Assembly: GCA_032718475.1 (NCBI GenBank)
Contig: JAUCBJ010001800.1
Location: forward strand, 1-64,000
DNA length: 64,000 bases
DNA from: Nemertoderma westbladi
Lineage: Eukaryota; Xenacoelomorpha; Nemertodermatida; Nemertodermatidae
Direction: 5' to 3'
The position numbers and the translations under genes were made by a program. Below are positions 34,013-44,358 of the stretch, piece after piece. The notes under the pieces were generated by a model. That model worked only from the letters and a program-made list of their open reading frames with translations, did no database searches and was not told where the DNA came from. Each line of letters begins with the position of its first letter. Position 1 is the first letter of the stretch.

Positions 34013-34529
34013 TTTAAAGCAATAATATGTACCAACATTTTCCTTTTTAAGTCTGCATGTCTCATTATTAAGAGAACTTTATCATATAACAATATCAGTT
34101 AGGTTTTTGCTTGAGAGTTCTTGTAATTTCTATTCATTTGAAATACATTACAATTGAACAACTCAGTTTTAATCTTTCCTGATTGATTTTGAATGATCAA
34201 CTCTCTTGAGTGTTATTTATACTAAAATGGCACATAAATGAAAAAATCTGATCAAGAAATCGAATTCATCATTAAAATTTGACATATGACACTGTGACAG
34301 TACTTGTTTTGCATTTGAATGTTCAGAAATGGCCGAGAGGGTAGACTTTGGAAAAGATGATGCTTCCGATTGGAGCTGAGAAAAATGACTTTAAAGACGG
34401 CCGAAGATATTTTAATATGGAATGAAGTTGGAAAACAGGAAAGTAATCATACAGAAAAGGAATAACGAGTTAATGATTGATGATGTAATTTATGTGGCAA
34501 GTTAATGTTAATCCTCCAGCTTCATAAGA

Positions 34530-34534
34530 AGATC
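34530..34534 (+). repeat. BEL-1 target site duplication, left
   Basis: AGATC stands before the 5' LTR and again at 51477-51481. F-box copy A has it once (CATAAG-AAGATC-CCTCTCC, near 16620), showing the pre-insertion site. Confidence 0.93.
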
Positions 34535-35654
34535 TGTAAAGGCTTTTGCGTAATTAGCTGGTTATTTTCCCCGTAAAGTACTCTGTAGTTGGTTTAACCA
34601 GCATAAAAGGCCGTGTCCTTACTGTATTGTTGTTTTAGAGGACATAAAAGCCATTTCTTCCATATGTGTACTTTAGCGGACATGATTAGCAATTCTATGA
34701 CGCAATAAGCCGGATCCTCTTGAAACAGTGTAGATACCATGACGACGGCTAACAGCTGATATTGCCACGTAGAACATCTCTTTGTTCTTTGTTCTCTCTT
34801 TGTTCGGTCGACCAATCAGAGCGTTTTTTGCCTCTGTGTTGGAGATAGTGTATAGAAACTAGGGAAGGGAGTCAGTATGTGATTTTTCCACAGCCTACAA
34901 CACCGGCGTGGAACCTCCGTGTTTCAGTCTTTAGTCTTACATTAGTAGGCTTAATTATAGAACGTATATCCGTTATCAATGCAATGCTTACTGATCATAT
35001 CAAACTCAGTCACTCATAATCATTCATACCTTAACATTACTGCTTTTACTGTCGGTTATTCATTATATTTGTTGATGGAACATTATATTCGGAATACTGA
35101 TAAACAATCAGACACCCCAATCTTCTTGATATACTAAAGGTTAGAGAGACCGGATACATATAACGATTGCGACTTACATTAAGTGGTTTGAAGTGAATCT
35201 AATGCTATTTTATAGGCCCTACACGTATTGTCTGTTGTTCTCCTTATATGTGACTAAAATTAGTGAAGGTCGGCAGATTGGTGTGCAGCATTGTGCAGCA
35301 TTGTGTATGATTGTGATTGATAACGAAGCATCTCCTAAAGAATGCGCCATATACGTGAATCTATAGCCATTGTTAATATATATAGCCACTGTTAATATTT
35401 CCCGAAAGTGAATAATATTTGTCAGAGATTATATATATTAAGATCAGTCGAATAATACAGTAGGCCTATCCCGCAATACGATTAGGCTTCCGAATCCAGT
35501 CTCCCGGGTATATCCAGCGGGTGAATGATCGCGCATAGACTGGTTTCGGCTAATGTAGTGTATCAAATATTTGTCGTAGGCTAAAGACTATCTATTATCT
35601 AGAAGACATCCTAATTTGGCAGGTTAAACTGCTAAAGGTCTGAAAGCGCGAACA
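34535..35654 (+). repeat. BEL-1 5' LTR
   Basis: 1120 bp, TGTAAAGGC...GCGCGAACA. It contains a TATA-like CATAAAAGG (34602-34610) and a CCAATCAGAG word (about 34811). Relative to the 3' LTR and the solo LTR at 0.7-1.8 kb it lacks the ATAACTCTGTTTATATATTT...CACGTCCTAAAGG patch, which is replaced by a short TATATATAG-type sequence near 35375. The change therefore happened in this LTR. Confidence 0.93.
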
Positions 35655-37823
35655 ATAACGGATATAGCTTCTGTATTGCAGTAGGCAATAAAGCTGAAGT
35701 ACCGGCAACCGGTACCCAGTAGGCCTGACTACCTAACCACCCGGACCGGTACCTAGAGCAGTACAGGTACAGCAGTATTATTCGATTTTGATTATTATAT
35801 ACCAGTAGGTCTTAATAATTAATCGGGGATGCCTGGTTTTTATTGGGATTTTACTTAGGCCTATTTCTGTCAGTTTTATTTATTTGTAGGCTAATATTGA
35901 GCAGAAGGCGTGTAAGCCTGCTCAGATTGTACAGATAATTTGTAGGCTGGACTGTTGTCTAACTGTTGTTAAGTCTGAACGGATTGCAGTGTGTGTAGAG
36001 CATCTGTCCGATAAAGTGCTAGTTAGGAACGTAGGGGCTTCAAGTGCTGTGAGGTAAACCCCCTTTGAAAGAATAAGTCGTACTACTAGGTTAGAACGCA
36101 TACTAACTAATCATTTCGGAGTCTGCATATACTGTAGTTTATTTAGGCTTGATAGTAGTCTGCCATCGTTTGGTCTGTACTTTGTTTGTGTAATCTGTAC
36201 AGGTAGCGTATAATTCTTATTTAGATAATTTGTAGGCTGGATAGTTGTCTGGCTGTTGTTAGGTCTGAGGAAATTTCGGTGTGTGTAGAGTGTATGTCCG
36301 ATAAAGTGCCAGTTGGGAACGTAGGGGCTTCCAGTGCTGTGAGGTAAACCCCCTCTGAAAGAATAAGTCGTACTACTAGGTTAGAACGCATACTAACTAA
36401 CCATTTCGGAGTCTGCATATACCATAGTTTGTTTAGGCTTGATAGTAGTCTGTCAGTATTTGGTCTGCATTTTGTTTGAGTAGTCTGTACGCGTAGCGTA
36501 ATATTTATTATTCAGAGTTTATGCGATTATTCGCAACATTCATTCCCCAAGTTTATTCCTACAGTAATTGTGCTTGTTATACATACCGTTATAGTTAAAC
36601 TAACCCCGGTACTACATCAGGGCTGCTCGGCGTAGGTAAAGACTGGAGATTTTGTGCTTCGGTCACTCCGGCAGATACCGTGGTTCTTTTGGCTGTTCAA
36701 GTATTTTTAACTACCGATTATTTGTTGTAGAAGTACTTGTACCTAATTTAGGGTTTAGTGTACAGTGCTTTCCGAAGGTGATTAGCGTGTAGGCAGTATA
36801 TTTGTGTTGTAAAGTGGTTAATAGGCACGTTGGTTCTGGTAGACCGCGGTAATTAACTTCTAGGTAGGAACACTCCGTGATACATAACGTAGTACTTATA
36901 GCGATACGGCTATAAGTCGTCAGACGGTGGTATTTTTCTATCTGGACAACGCAGTATATTTACTACTACTTACTCTGTCCGTTGTAATAACCAGATAATC
37001 TAACCCTTTGTTAGACTGGTTTGTAGACTTCTTGTAAAATTACCCTAAAAAATTCGTATATGTGTATTTGTAATTTTTTTGTGTTTATTTAGAGATTGTA
37101 ATCTCAACCCGAATTGTACGTAATTTGTAGTATTAAGTAACTTAGGTAAATTAGAATTATTTGTTTTAGTGTCCAACAAGTAGCACTTCACTGAGAGCGC
37201 ACAGCTTCTGTGTAGTGACTCCCCCAGAAATAATAACATTTATTTCAAATATTGACAAAACCCATTAAACGGGTATATATATATTATAAATCAACTCAAA
37301 GATTTATAAATAGTAGGCCTGCCATACATCAATTAGGTCTAAATATCAGTTGGACTACTGCTTAAATAACGGTAATAAAGTAAGTTAAAGTAACCAAGTA
37401 ACCCTTAAAAATTCAGAAATTCAGTTATTCTAAAATAATTGACATACCGGTATTTAACATAGGCCTATTATATTTATTTCTATAAATTTTAGGCTGAAAT
37501 TATACCGGTATTCTGTAATTAATTCTAGTCTGTAATTATACTTATATATATACATTATAAGTGTAAGCTGTATACCGGTATTCACGATAGGCCTATTATA
37601 TATTTATCAATTTAGGCTGAAATCATACCGGTATTCTGTAATTAATTCTAGTTAATAATTATACTTATATACTATAAGCATACCGGTATTCTAATATATT
37701 ATATATATCACGCTACGCTGAGTAGCAGTATCGGTAATTAATTACTAGGCTAACAGTGATACTGAATTACTAGACTTGCTTAAACTGTAATAGAGCAGTA
37801 GGCATTCAACTGTACAAACAAAC
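35655..37823 (+). other. BEL-1 5' leader
   Basis: The untranslated leader of about 2.2 kb has no clear TGG-type primer binding site after the LTR. It contains a 290-bp tandem duplication (35937-36226 and 36227-36516, about 85% identical) and a second, roughly 125-bp, duplication around 37446-37690 built on ATACCGGTATTCTGTAATTAA. No ORF is supported. Confidence 0.7.
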
Positions 37824-40094
37824 ATGTCTGACACTAAGCAAAACCTGTCGGACAGTCTCCTAGATACAACCATCTGTGACCCAGACAGGAGTGTGGAACG
37901 TGAGGGACCGAAGTTCAATTCACCTCCTACCGTAAGAAAGATCATCCCTCCAGTAGTAATATCAGAACCTAGGCTGGTCCAACACCGTAGGTCTATCATA
38001 GGCACTCGAGCTCAGGTCAAGCGGGACCAAGAAGCAGCGGAACAACAACAACCCGCAAGCCAAGAACTTATTTCTCAACGGCCCAACAGCTCCAGTAGTG
38101 AGGATACTGTAGAGCTGACACCCGACCGCGGAGCAAAGATGACGGATGCGGTTTATTCGGATCCCCTTCTCATCCTTCCTGCAGCCGTACTCACTAGGTT
38201 ATTGATTGCGGTGGAAGAACACCAGATCGATTGGGCGAGAAGTAAGCGATCGACTAAAGATAGTTATGCGGGATATACAAGGGAAGAACTGAAGTCTATT
38301 GTCGAGTCGCAATGGAACTTCCCCGGACCCGGACTCCCGTTTGATTTATCAGAAGCTGCCTGGGAAGACATACACCGGATGGGAGTAGCCAAGGAAACCA
38401 TCGATCCAGCTGTGTGGAAGAGGTCCGCAGCCGGATACGCACAGGGATTCTTCAGCTCTATGGAGCGAGTAAAAGAACAACTGTTTCAACAACCTCAAGG
38501 ACCTCAAGAGCAGGGATCGCTGCTTTATCAAGTTAGGGAAAGAATTCTACGAATCAGGCTAATCTTATCAGCCTTTGAGGAGGCTTCTAAAAGAAGACAA
38601 GACACGTCGTTGCAAGTTGCTGTAAAGACTTGGTTTCAAAGGGTGAGTCTCCAGGTTCAAGGAACGGCTCAGTGGAAAGTTCAACTGGATGAGCGCTCAA
38701 CCCATGGAGAATCAACAGACGCTACTTTTTCCCAAGTGGAAAGTGAAGCGACGGCAGAGAAACCGCATAAGAGGCATGCCATTGACATCTATCTGTCAGA
38801 CTATCAACGTTTTTTAGGTGATGAAGAGTTGAGGAGAAGACTAGAGGGACTTAGCCCTAATAGTGAAGGAGCCAAGCTTGTGTTGGACGCAATCAATGTG
38901 GATAGGTTAGCTGCGAACCAAGCTAAATTCAATGAAAGCATCCGCATCGCTAAGGTTCAAGAAGAACAAGTAAAGAAAAAACGTATAGAAGATAGAAAGA
39001 CAGCGGCAGTGGCAGCAGCAGTGGCAGAGGCAGAAGCGGAAAGAAAAGCAGCAGCAGCAGTGGCAGCTGCAGAAGCGGAAAGAAAAGCGGCAGTGGCAGC
39101 AGCAGTGGCAGCGGCAGAAGCGGAAAGAAAAGCGGCAGTGGCAGTGGCAGTGGCAGAGGCCGAAGCGGAAAGAAAAGCGGCAGCGGCAGTGGCAGAGGCC
39201 GAAGCGGAAAGAAAAGCGGCAGTGGCAACAGCAGAGGCAGTGGCAGAAGCAGAACGGAGGGCATCTGAAGAGACAACCCAACTAGAGTTGGAAAATCTTC
39301 AAGAGAGGCAAGACAACTTCAATAAACAGTTAACAGCTAGTAATATGCAGATGATGAGTCGATCTACTCCCAAAAGACAGGGGTATACATCATCTGAGGA
39401 AGGCGATACCACCGATCCTGAAGGCGGAGGAAATCGATCTCGCCTAAGCAGACGTAAAAGAATGTGCCACCGTCAGAAATTGCTTGATTTGCCCCCAGCT
39501 GTTAGAAGGCAACTAGCTAGCACAGATTTAGGTAGTACAGAACCCACAGACCAAATAATTAACATAGAAAGACTCCCTACTATAGTAGATGAGCCTGAAA
39601 TAATTAGGCCTGTTCTCGAAGCCACCCCTTCGGTGATAGAGACACCTGTACTCCCTGAACCTACCTCTAAATTCCCTCTGCACAGCACGAAGCTACCTGT
39701 GCCCCACAGAACCACCCCTGAAATTGTTCATGTCCTGGACTCCGAGCGAAATATTCATGACTTGTCGCCCGTTGTCCCTTGTCCGCCCGCTACAACGTTG
39801 GCGCCTCCCGCTTCGGCGGTCGAGTGGTTAGATGAGGGACGACGGGAGATGGGTCTCCTGTTCGGACAGCTGAAGGAACAACATTCTCGCTCCTCTGGGC
39901 AGGCCCAGGAGATGGAGGGAACTGTGCAGCAGTTAAAGGGAACAATTAGAGAGAGTAGGTTAGAGTTGCAAGAAGTGCAGCAAAGTATCGCGCTAGAACG
40001 CGATACCCAAAGAGGTGAGGTCTCTATAGGGGTGTCGCGAACAGGCGGCGGCGGACTCGTGAGGGTCTGGGGGCACGTTAAATACTCTATATAG
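37824..40094 (+). CDS. gag: BEL-1 ORF1: coiled-coil gag-like protein
   Basis: 756 codons from an ATG (ACAAACATGTCTGAC). It starts MSDTKQNLSD and is charged throughout. Residues about 380-480 are an Ala/Glu/Arg/Lys-rich repeat (AVAEAEAERKAA-type, 15-19 residues per unit), predicted to form a long helix or coiled coil. No zinc knuckle is present. In BEL-2 the same kind of coiled-coil region precedes DUF1759 in one ORF, so this is read as the N-terminal gag half. It ends after a G-rich stretch at 40094. Structural role in particles is inferred. Confidence 0.7.
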   Translation: MSDTKQNLSDSLLDTTICDPDRSVEREGPKFNSPPTVRKIIPPVVISEPRLVQHRRSIIGTRAQVKRDQEAAEQQQPASQELISQRPNSSSSEDTVELTPDRGAKMTDAVYSDPLLILPAAVLTRLLIAVEEHQIDWARSKRSTKDSYAGYTREELKSIVESQWNFPGPGLPFDLSEAAWEDIHRMGVAKETIDPAVWKRSAAGYAQGFFSSMERVKEQLFQQPQGPQEQGSLLYQVRERILRIRLILSAFEEASKRRQDTSLQVAVKTWFQRVSLQVQGTAQWKVQLDERSTHGESTDATFSQVESEATAEKPHKRHAIDIYLSDYQRFLGDEELRRRLEGLSPNSEGAKLVLDAINVDRLAANQAKFNESIRIAKVQEEQVKKKRIEDRKTAAVAAAVAEAEAERKAAAAVAAAEAERKAAVAAAVAAAEAERKAAVAVAVAEAEAERKAAAAVAEAEAERKAAVATAEAVAEAERRASEETTQLELENLQERQDNFNKQLTASNMQMMSRSTPKRQGYTSSEEGDTTDPEGGGNRSRLSRRKRMCHRQKLLDLPPAVRRQLASTDLGSTEPTDQIINIERLPTIVDEPEIIRPVLEATPSVIETPVLPEPTSKFPLHSTKLPVPHRTTPEIVHVLDSERNIHDLSPVVPCPPATTLAPPASAVEWLDEGRREMGLLFGQLKEQHSRSSGQAQEMEGTVQQLKGTIRESRLELQEVQQSIALERDTQRGEVSIGVSRTGGGGLVRVWGHVKYSI

Positions 40095-41289
40095 TGCAGG
40101 GGAGTTACTGAAGGCCCTCGTGTCTTGCGAACCATGAATTAACATGGTGCCGTGGTACCGTCTAGTCGGCCTGTTGCCGTACTGCTAGTCCTGTACACAG
40201 TAGGGGTGGTGGCTTAGTGTGATCTGTGGTTTGTGTGTGTACGTAGTATACGTGAGTGTGTGTATGGCCACTGCGAGTGAGTGTGGGAAACCTTGCCGGT
40301 TGGTTCAGTCGCCGCCGGTTATTAGTAGGACCATATCTTTACTGCGCCCCAGCATACTTTTTGCACACAAAGTTATTTTGCCCTGACGGCAAAATAAGGT
40401 ACTCTCGGCTCTTTATTAGTCGATACAATTTTGTCCCCTCTGATTTTGTCACCGATTTTGTCTTCCCCGATTATGTCCTCTGTGTGTGCATGGTATGTGT
40501 CCGATTTTGTGTTTACCGTTGTGTACTTGATTTCGTGAGCATCTATTGAGTACACGTGTACAGTGACTAGTAAGTGGTGACTTGTTCTTAGCTTTTAAGC
40601 TAGTCAGTATTGTTGGCGGAACCGACTTCCCCTCAATACTGCCGGCGAGGCGGGTGAAAACGGTCAATATTCCATGTTGGGTAGCGCAAGCCCACTTGGG
40701 ACAAGACCGTCGGTTTGGCTCAAGGGCGACCTTGATGCTCGATCGCTATCGACTGGTTCACCCGCCGGTTGACTCTCTGAGTTGGCTCAATGTACAGTCA
40801 GGCCACAGTAAGTTGACAGTAGGCGAACTTGGGTGGAAGTTCGGCTACACACGACGAGCTGTGCCGGTGTGATCGGGGGATTGAAAATTGAACCTGGGAA
40901 GCATCGGGCTACCCTCCGGCCCGGTCTGATAAAAACGGAGTCAGACTGGCCCCAAGGGTGGTGGGACAGCGTCCGCCTCATGGGTGCGCCTCGTAGAGGA
41001 GCCCAGAAGGACGCAAGCGAAATTAGTAAACACACAAAAGGGTATACCACCACCCCCTGTAACAATGTGTCAACCCGTTAGGTCTGAAGTATCTCATGCG
41101 CAAGGTGTGGAGCCTACACGCATCTATACTGCTAGCGAAGTAGAAACTCCTATAGTAAACCCTATTAAGGGTAATTATAGACCTGTTGATAGTGATATTC
41201 CCTATAGACCTGATCATAATCCGAGAAATTTATATACCGATAACTCGATATTAAATAACACGATGGCCCAATAAAGTTTTACGCGTCAA
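40095..41289 (+). other. Gap between the two gag ORFs of BEL-1
   Basis: No recognised domain. A GT-rich patch lies at 40200-40270. From 40984 to 41274 a frame is open in phase with the next ORF and stops at TAA 41272-41274, five codons before the following ATG. The frame may be the gag linker cut by a nonsense codon. AGAG|GTGAGG near 40014 resembles a 5' splice site, so part of this gap might be an intron. That is inference. Confidence 0.4.
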
Positions 41290-44200
41290 ATGGCTAGAAC
41301 CGAAGCCCGCCAAGCGGTAAAGGTGGGAGAGATAGTCAAGTTCAATGGATATGAGATGAAATGGTTACCTTTTAATGAATATTACAAAGATAACATACAG
41401 AACTCTGTGCTATCTAATGGAGAGAAACTTAGATTCCTCATCGAGTGCTTGGAAGGATCTCCTAAGTTAATGGCGTTAAAGTTTATTGGACATCCAGACG
41501 GATTAAGACAAGTTTGGGATACACTAAACATCAGGTATGGTAATAGGAATAACATAGCTGGGTATTTGTATGCAAAGTTGGTAGCGCCCCGAAAGTTTAT
41601 TAGCAGCGGGATTATAGAGTTTTCCGATGAGATTCAGGAGATCTGCAGACAATTAGATTGGCTAGGTAAGTCTCATGAGTATCAGAGTGCTATGGTTATT
41701 AGAGCAGTGGCTTCTACTTTACCGAAGGGTGGAGTAGGTACACGCTGGGACAAGAAAGTGTTATATATGATGGAACAACAACAACGAGACCCTACCATGG
41801 CTGATCTCATGTCATTCTTGGATGGCGAAGTGAAATTACAGCTCATAAAGCAGTCCAGAGAGAAGACAACGGAAAACAAGGTAAGTGAGAAACCCGTCTC
41901 TAGGAGAAAGGTAATACCAGTGTGTTATACAGATGACGGCGAAAGCCAGACTTCCCAAGGAGAGGATAGCGGGAAAGACACTGAAAGATCTTATTATGTC
42001 AATAAAACGCCTAAAGACCAGGTAAGTAAATTCAAGTCTCGAACCAATGACAGGAGAGAACAGGTAAGAAAAACTCCTCCTACGTCTCCCAAGAGAATTC
42101 AGGTGAGAAAGCCCGAAGAAAGAACGAGTGTGCACAATTTTATTCAAAATAAGGTAAGTAACATCAAACCGAAATGTGCGCTATGTGACGGGACTCACCG
42201 TTTGAATATGTGTGATGAATTCCTGAAGAAATCATTAGCGGAGAGACGGGAAGTCATGTGGGATAAGCGGTTGTGTTATAATTGCCTCAGACAAGGACAC
42301 CAACGGCGAACCTGTTACTCCGACACAAGGTGTGCAAAGTGCGGTGCGAAACATCATATCTTGTTGCACACTGAATTCGAGCGAAATAGTCCGAGTCAGG
42401 TAAGTGATTCCGAACTACATGTCCAATTCAGTGATGTGAACGACACTGATCAATCTGAGATGGAAGGATTCTATACGGACGAGTTCTCCGACGAAAACGA
42501 ATCCTGTTACATGATAAATACCGCAGTGTATCGAGCACTCACGTATGAAAAAGATATAGACAGCGACCTCACCCTAACTACTTCTGATCGACAACCATCT
42601 TGGAAAGCGCCATCTTCCAATGTAGGAATCCGAGAATTTCCTGTAGTACAGGTAAGGGTCCACGGACCTAAAAGGAGTTATGTAGTGAACGCCCTCCTTG
42701 ACTCCGGTAGTACAGGAACATTCATCGACAAAGAACTAGCCGAAGACATCTTTGCTGGACAACCCAAGTTCCGAACTAAGCTAAACATGTCAGGAATTAT
42801 GCAGGTTTGGAAATCTACAGTAATCGCGGATTATTATGTAGGTGCGTTGTCCACCCCCCAGGATGAACTAGGAGAACATAGTATAAGGTCAGTAAAAATG
42901 GTGGCGATAAAGAACTTCGCTACCACTCAAGTGGAACCTTATAACTGGGATGAGGACGATTTCACCCAGCAGCTGGAAATACCTAGATTCAACACCGATT
43001 ACCCTGGAGTGCAAATACTCATCGGTCAAAACGCGCATGAAGCGCTCGAGACATTGGAGAAATGGCCCGCTCAACCGCAACCACTACAAGCTTATGCGGG
43101 AAGAACTAGAGTGGGTTGGTACTTTACTGGCCCTTCCCGTAGAACTCTCATGGAAAGATTACCGAAAGACCAGGTATGTCAAGTGAGAGAATGGGAAGTC
43201 GAGAGCAGTGAGTTAGACGATCCAACTGAGGGAACACCATACTCCTCAGATAATGACGATGTCCACCAACTTTTTGACGAGGAGAATGCCATCGATCTCC
43301 TTAAGGAAAACGAGACTTGGCAAAACCAAGTGAATTTATGTCAACTCCTTCTTCCATCAGAGCGAGACGACTATAACGACGAGCTTAATGACGTCATTGA
43401 ACGTTATAATGCCAAGACTCGGGACGAACACGCCGTACGATTCTTTACTCAAGAGGCTGTAGAGCCCAATTCCTACGATAAGGCCCTATCGGTAGAGGAA
43501 GAAAGAGCCAAGCAGATCCAAGAGACAACTACACGTTTTCTTAAAGATCAAGGTAGATATGAGATCGGTCTACCTTTCCGAAAGCGAGAACCAAAGTTTG
43601 TAAACAACAGACCCTTGGCGGAGAAAAGAATTGCTCAACTACATCGACGCCTTACGGCAAATTCTTCAGCTAAAGAAATGTATCAAACGCAGTTGAAGAA
43701 GTTTATTAGCAAGGGATATGCGGAGCTAGTACCGGAAGAAACACCTATAACTGAGAGAACGTATTATTTAACTCACCATTATGTTCCCAAACCCGGTAAA
43801 CCCCATGAAGTACGAGTGGTGTTTGACGGCTCCGCCCTCTATATGGGCCAATCCCTTAATTCTGAATTGTTACCCGTACCCAACTTGCTCCAATCATTGT
43901 TGGGAATACTTTTAAGATTAAGACAATATTCCATTGCTTTCGCCTCAGATATAGAAGGCATGTTCTTACAAGTCAAAGCGCTGGATAGGGATCGAGATAG
44001 CCTACGATTTCTGTGGTGGCCTGAAGGAGACCTCAACCAGAAACCGGTGGAGTACTGGATGACCATCCAAGCTTTTGGGATAATCTCGAGCCCTTCAAAC
44101 GCCTGTTCCGTGGTGCGCACCACTGCGGATGACAACCGAGACGCCTTCTCTAAAGAGGTGATTGACAACATTAAGCGGGATATATACATGGACGACAATC

Positions 44201-44358
44201 TAAAGTCCCTTCCATCAGTCAAAGAAGCCATTGATGTCGCTAAAGGAACGGTAGAGTGCTTAAAAAGAGGTGGATTTCGATTAACTAAATTCACCAGCAA
44301 CTCCCGTGAGTTTCTGGAGTCGATGATCGAGATCGAGGAGCAAAAGACCTGGATCTAA
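41290..44358 (+). CDS. gag-pol: BEL-1 ORF2: gag (DUF1759-like), zinc knuckles, protease, RT
   Basis: 1022 codons. Residues about 10-190 match the DUF1759 pattern of BEL gag (VKFNGYEMKWLPFNEYY, LRFLIECLEG, ASTLPKG). Zinc-binding Cys/His clusters lie at about 295-355 (CALCDGTH, CYNCLRQGHQRRTC, CAKCGAKHH). The aspartic protease has ALLDSGSTGTFID with Asp 471. The RT runs from about 750 with SDIEGMFLQV and catalytic YMDD (44185-44196, residue 966). The frame ends early by a shift near 44340 and the RT continues in another frame. Eight near-consensus 5' splice-site words fall in one codon phase between 41881 and 43174. Confidence 0.88.
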   Translation: MARTEARQAVKVGEIVKFNGYEMKWLPFNEYYKDNIQNSVLSNGEKLRFLIECLEGSPKLMALKFIGHPDGLRQVWDTLNIRYGNRNNIAGYLYAKLVAPRKFISSGIIEFSDEIQEICRQLDWLGKSHEYQSAMVIRAVASTLPKGGVGTRWDKKVLYMMEQQQRDPTMADLMSFLDGEVKLQLIKQSREKTTENKVSEKPVSRRKVIPVCYTDDGESQTSQGEDSGKDTERSYYVNKTPKDQVSKFKSRTNDRREQVRKTPPTSPKRIQVRKPEERTSVHNFIQNKVSNIKPKCALCDGTHRLNMCDEFLKKSLAERREVMWDKRLCYNCLRQGHQRRTCYSDTRCAKCGAKHHILLHTEFERNSPSQVSDSELHVQFSDVNDTDQSEMEGFYTDEFSDENESCYMINTAVYRALTYEKDIDSDLTLTTSDRQPSWKAPSSNVGIREFPVVQVRVHGPKRSYVVNALLDSGSTGTFIDKELAEDIFAGQPKFRTKLNMSGIMQVWKSTVIADYYVGALSTPQDELGEHSIRSVKMVAIKNFATTQVEPYNWDEDDFTQQLEIPRFNTDYPGVQILIGQNAHEALETLEKWPAQPQPLQAYAGRTRVGWYFTGPSRRTLMERLPKDQVCQVREWEVESSELDDPTEGTPYSSDNDDVHQLFDEENAIDLLKENETWQNQVNLCQLLLPSERDDYNDELNDVIERYNAKTRDEHAVRFFTQEAVEPNSYDKALSVEEERAKQIQETTTRFLKDQGRYEIGLPFRKREPKFVNNRPLAEKRIAQLHRRLTANSSAKEMYQTQLKKFISKGYAELVPEETPITERTYYLTHHYVPKPGKPHEVRVVFDGSALYMGQSLNSELLPVPNLLQSLLGILLRLRQYSIAFASDIEGMFLQVKALDRDRDSLRFLWWPEGDLNQKPVEYWMTIQAFGIISSPSNACSVVRTTADDNRDAFSKEVIDNIKRDIYMDDNLKSLPSVKEAIDVAKGTVECLKRGGFRLTKFTSNSREFLESMIEIEEQKTWI

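Noticed and set aside
38907-39281. Cys-rich and Pro/Leu-rich minus-strand frames
   Set aside because: Antisense shadow of the Ala/Glu/Arg repeat in BEL-1 gag.
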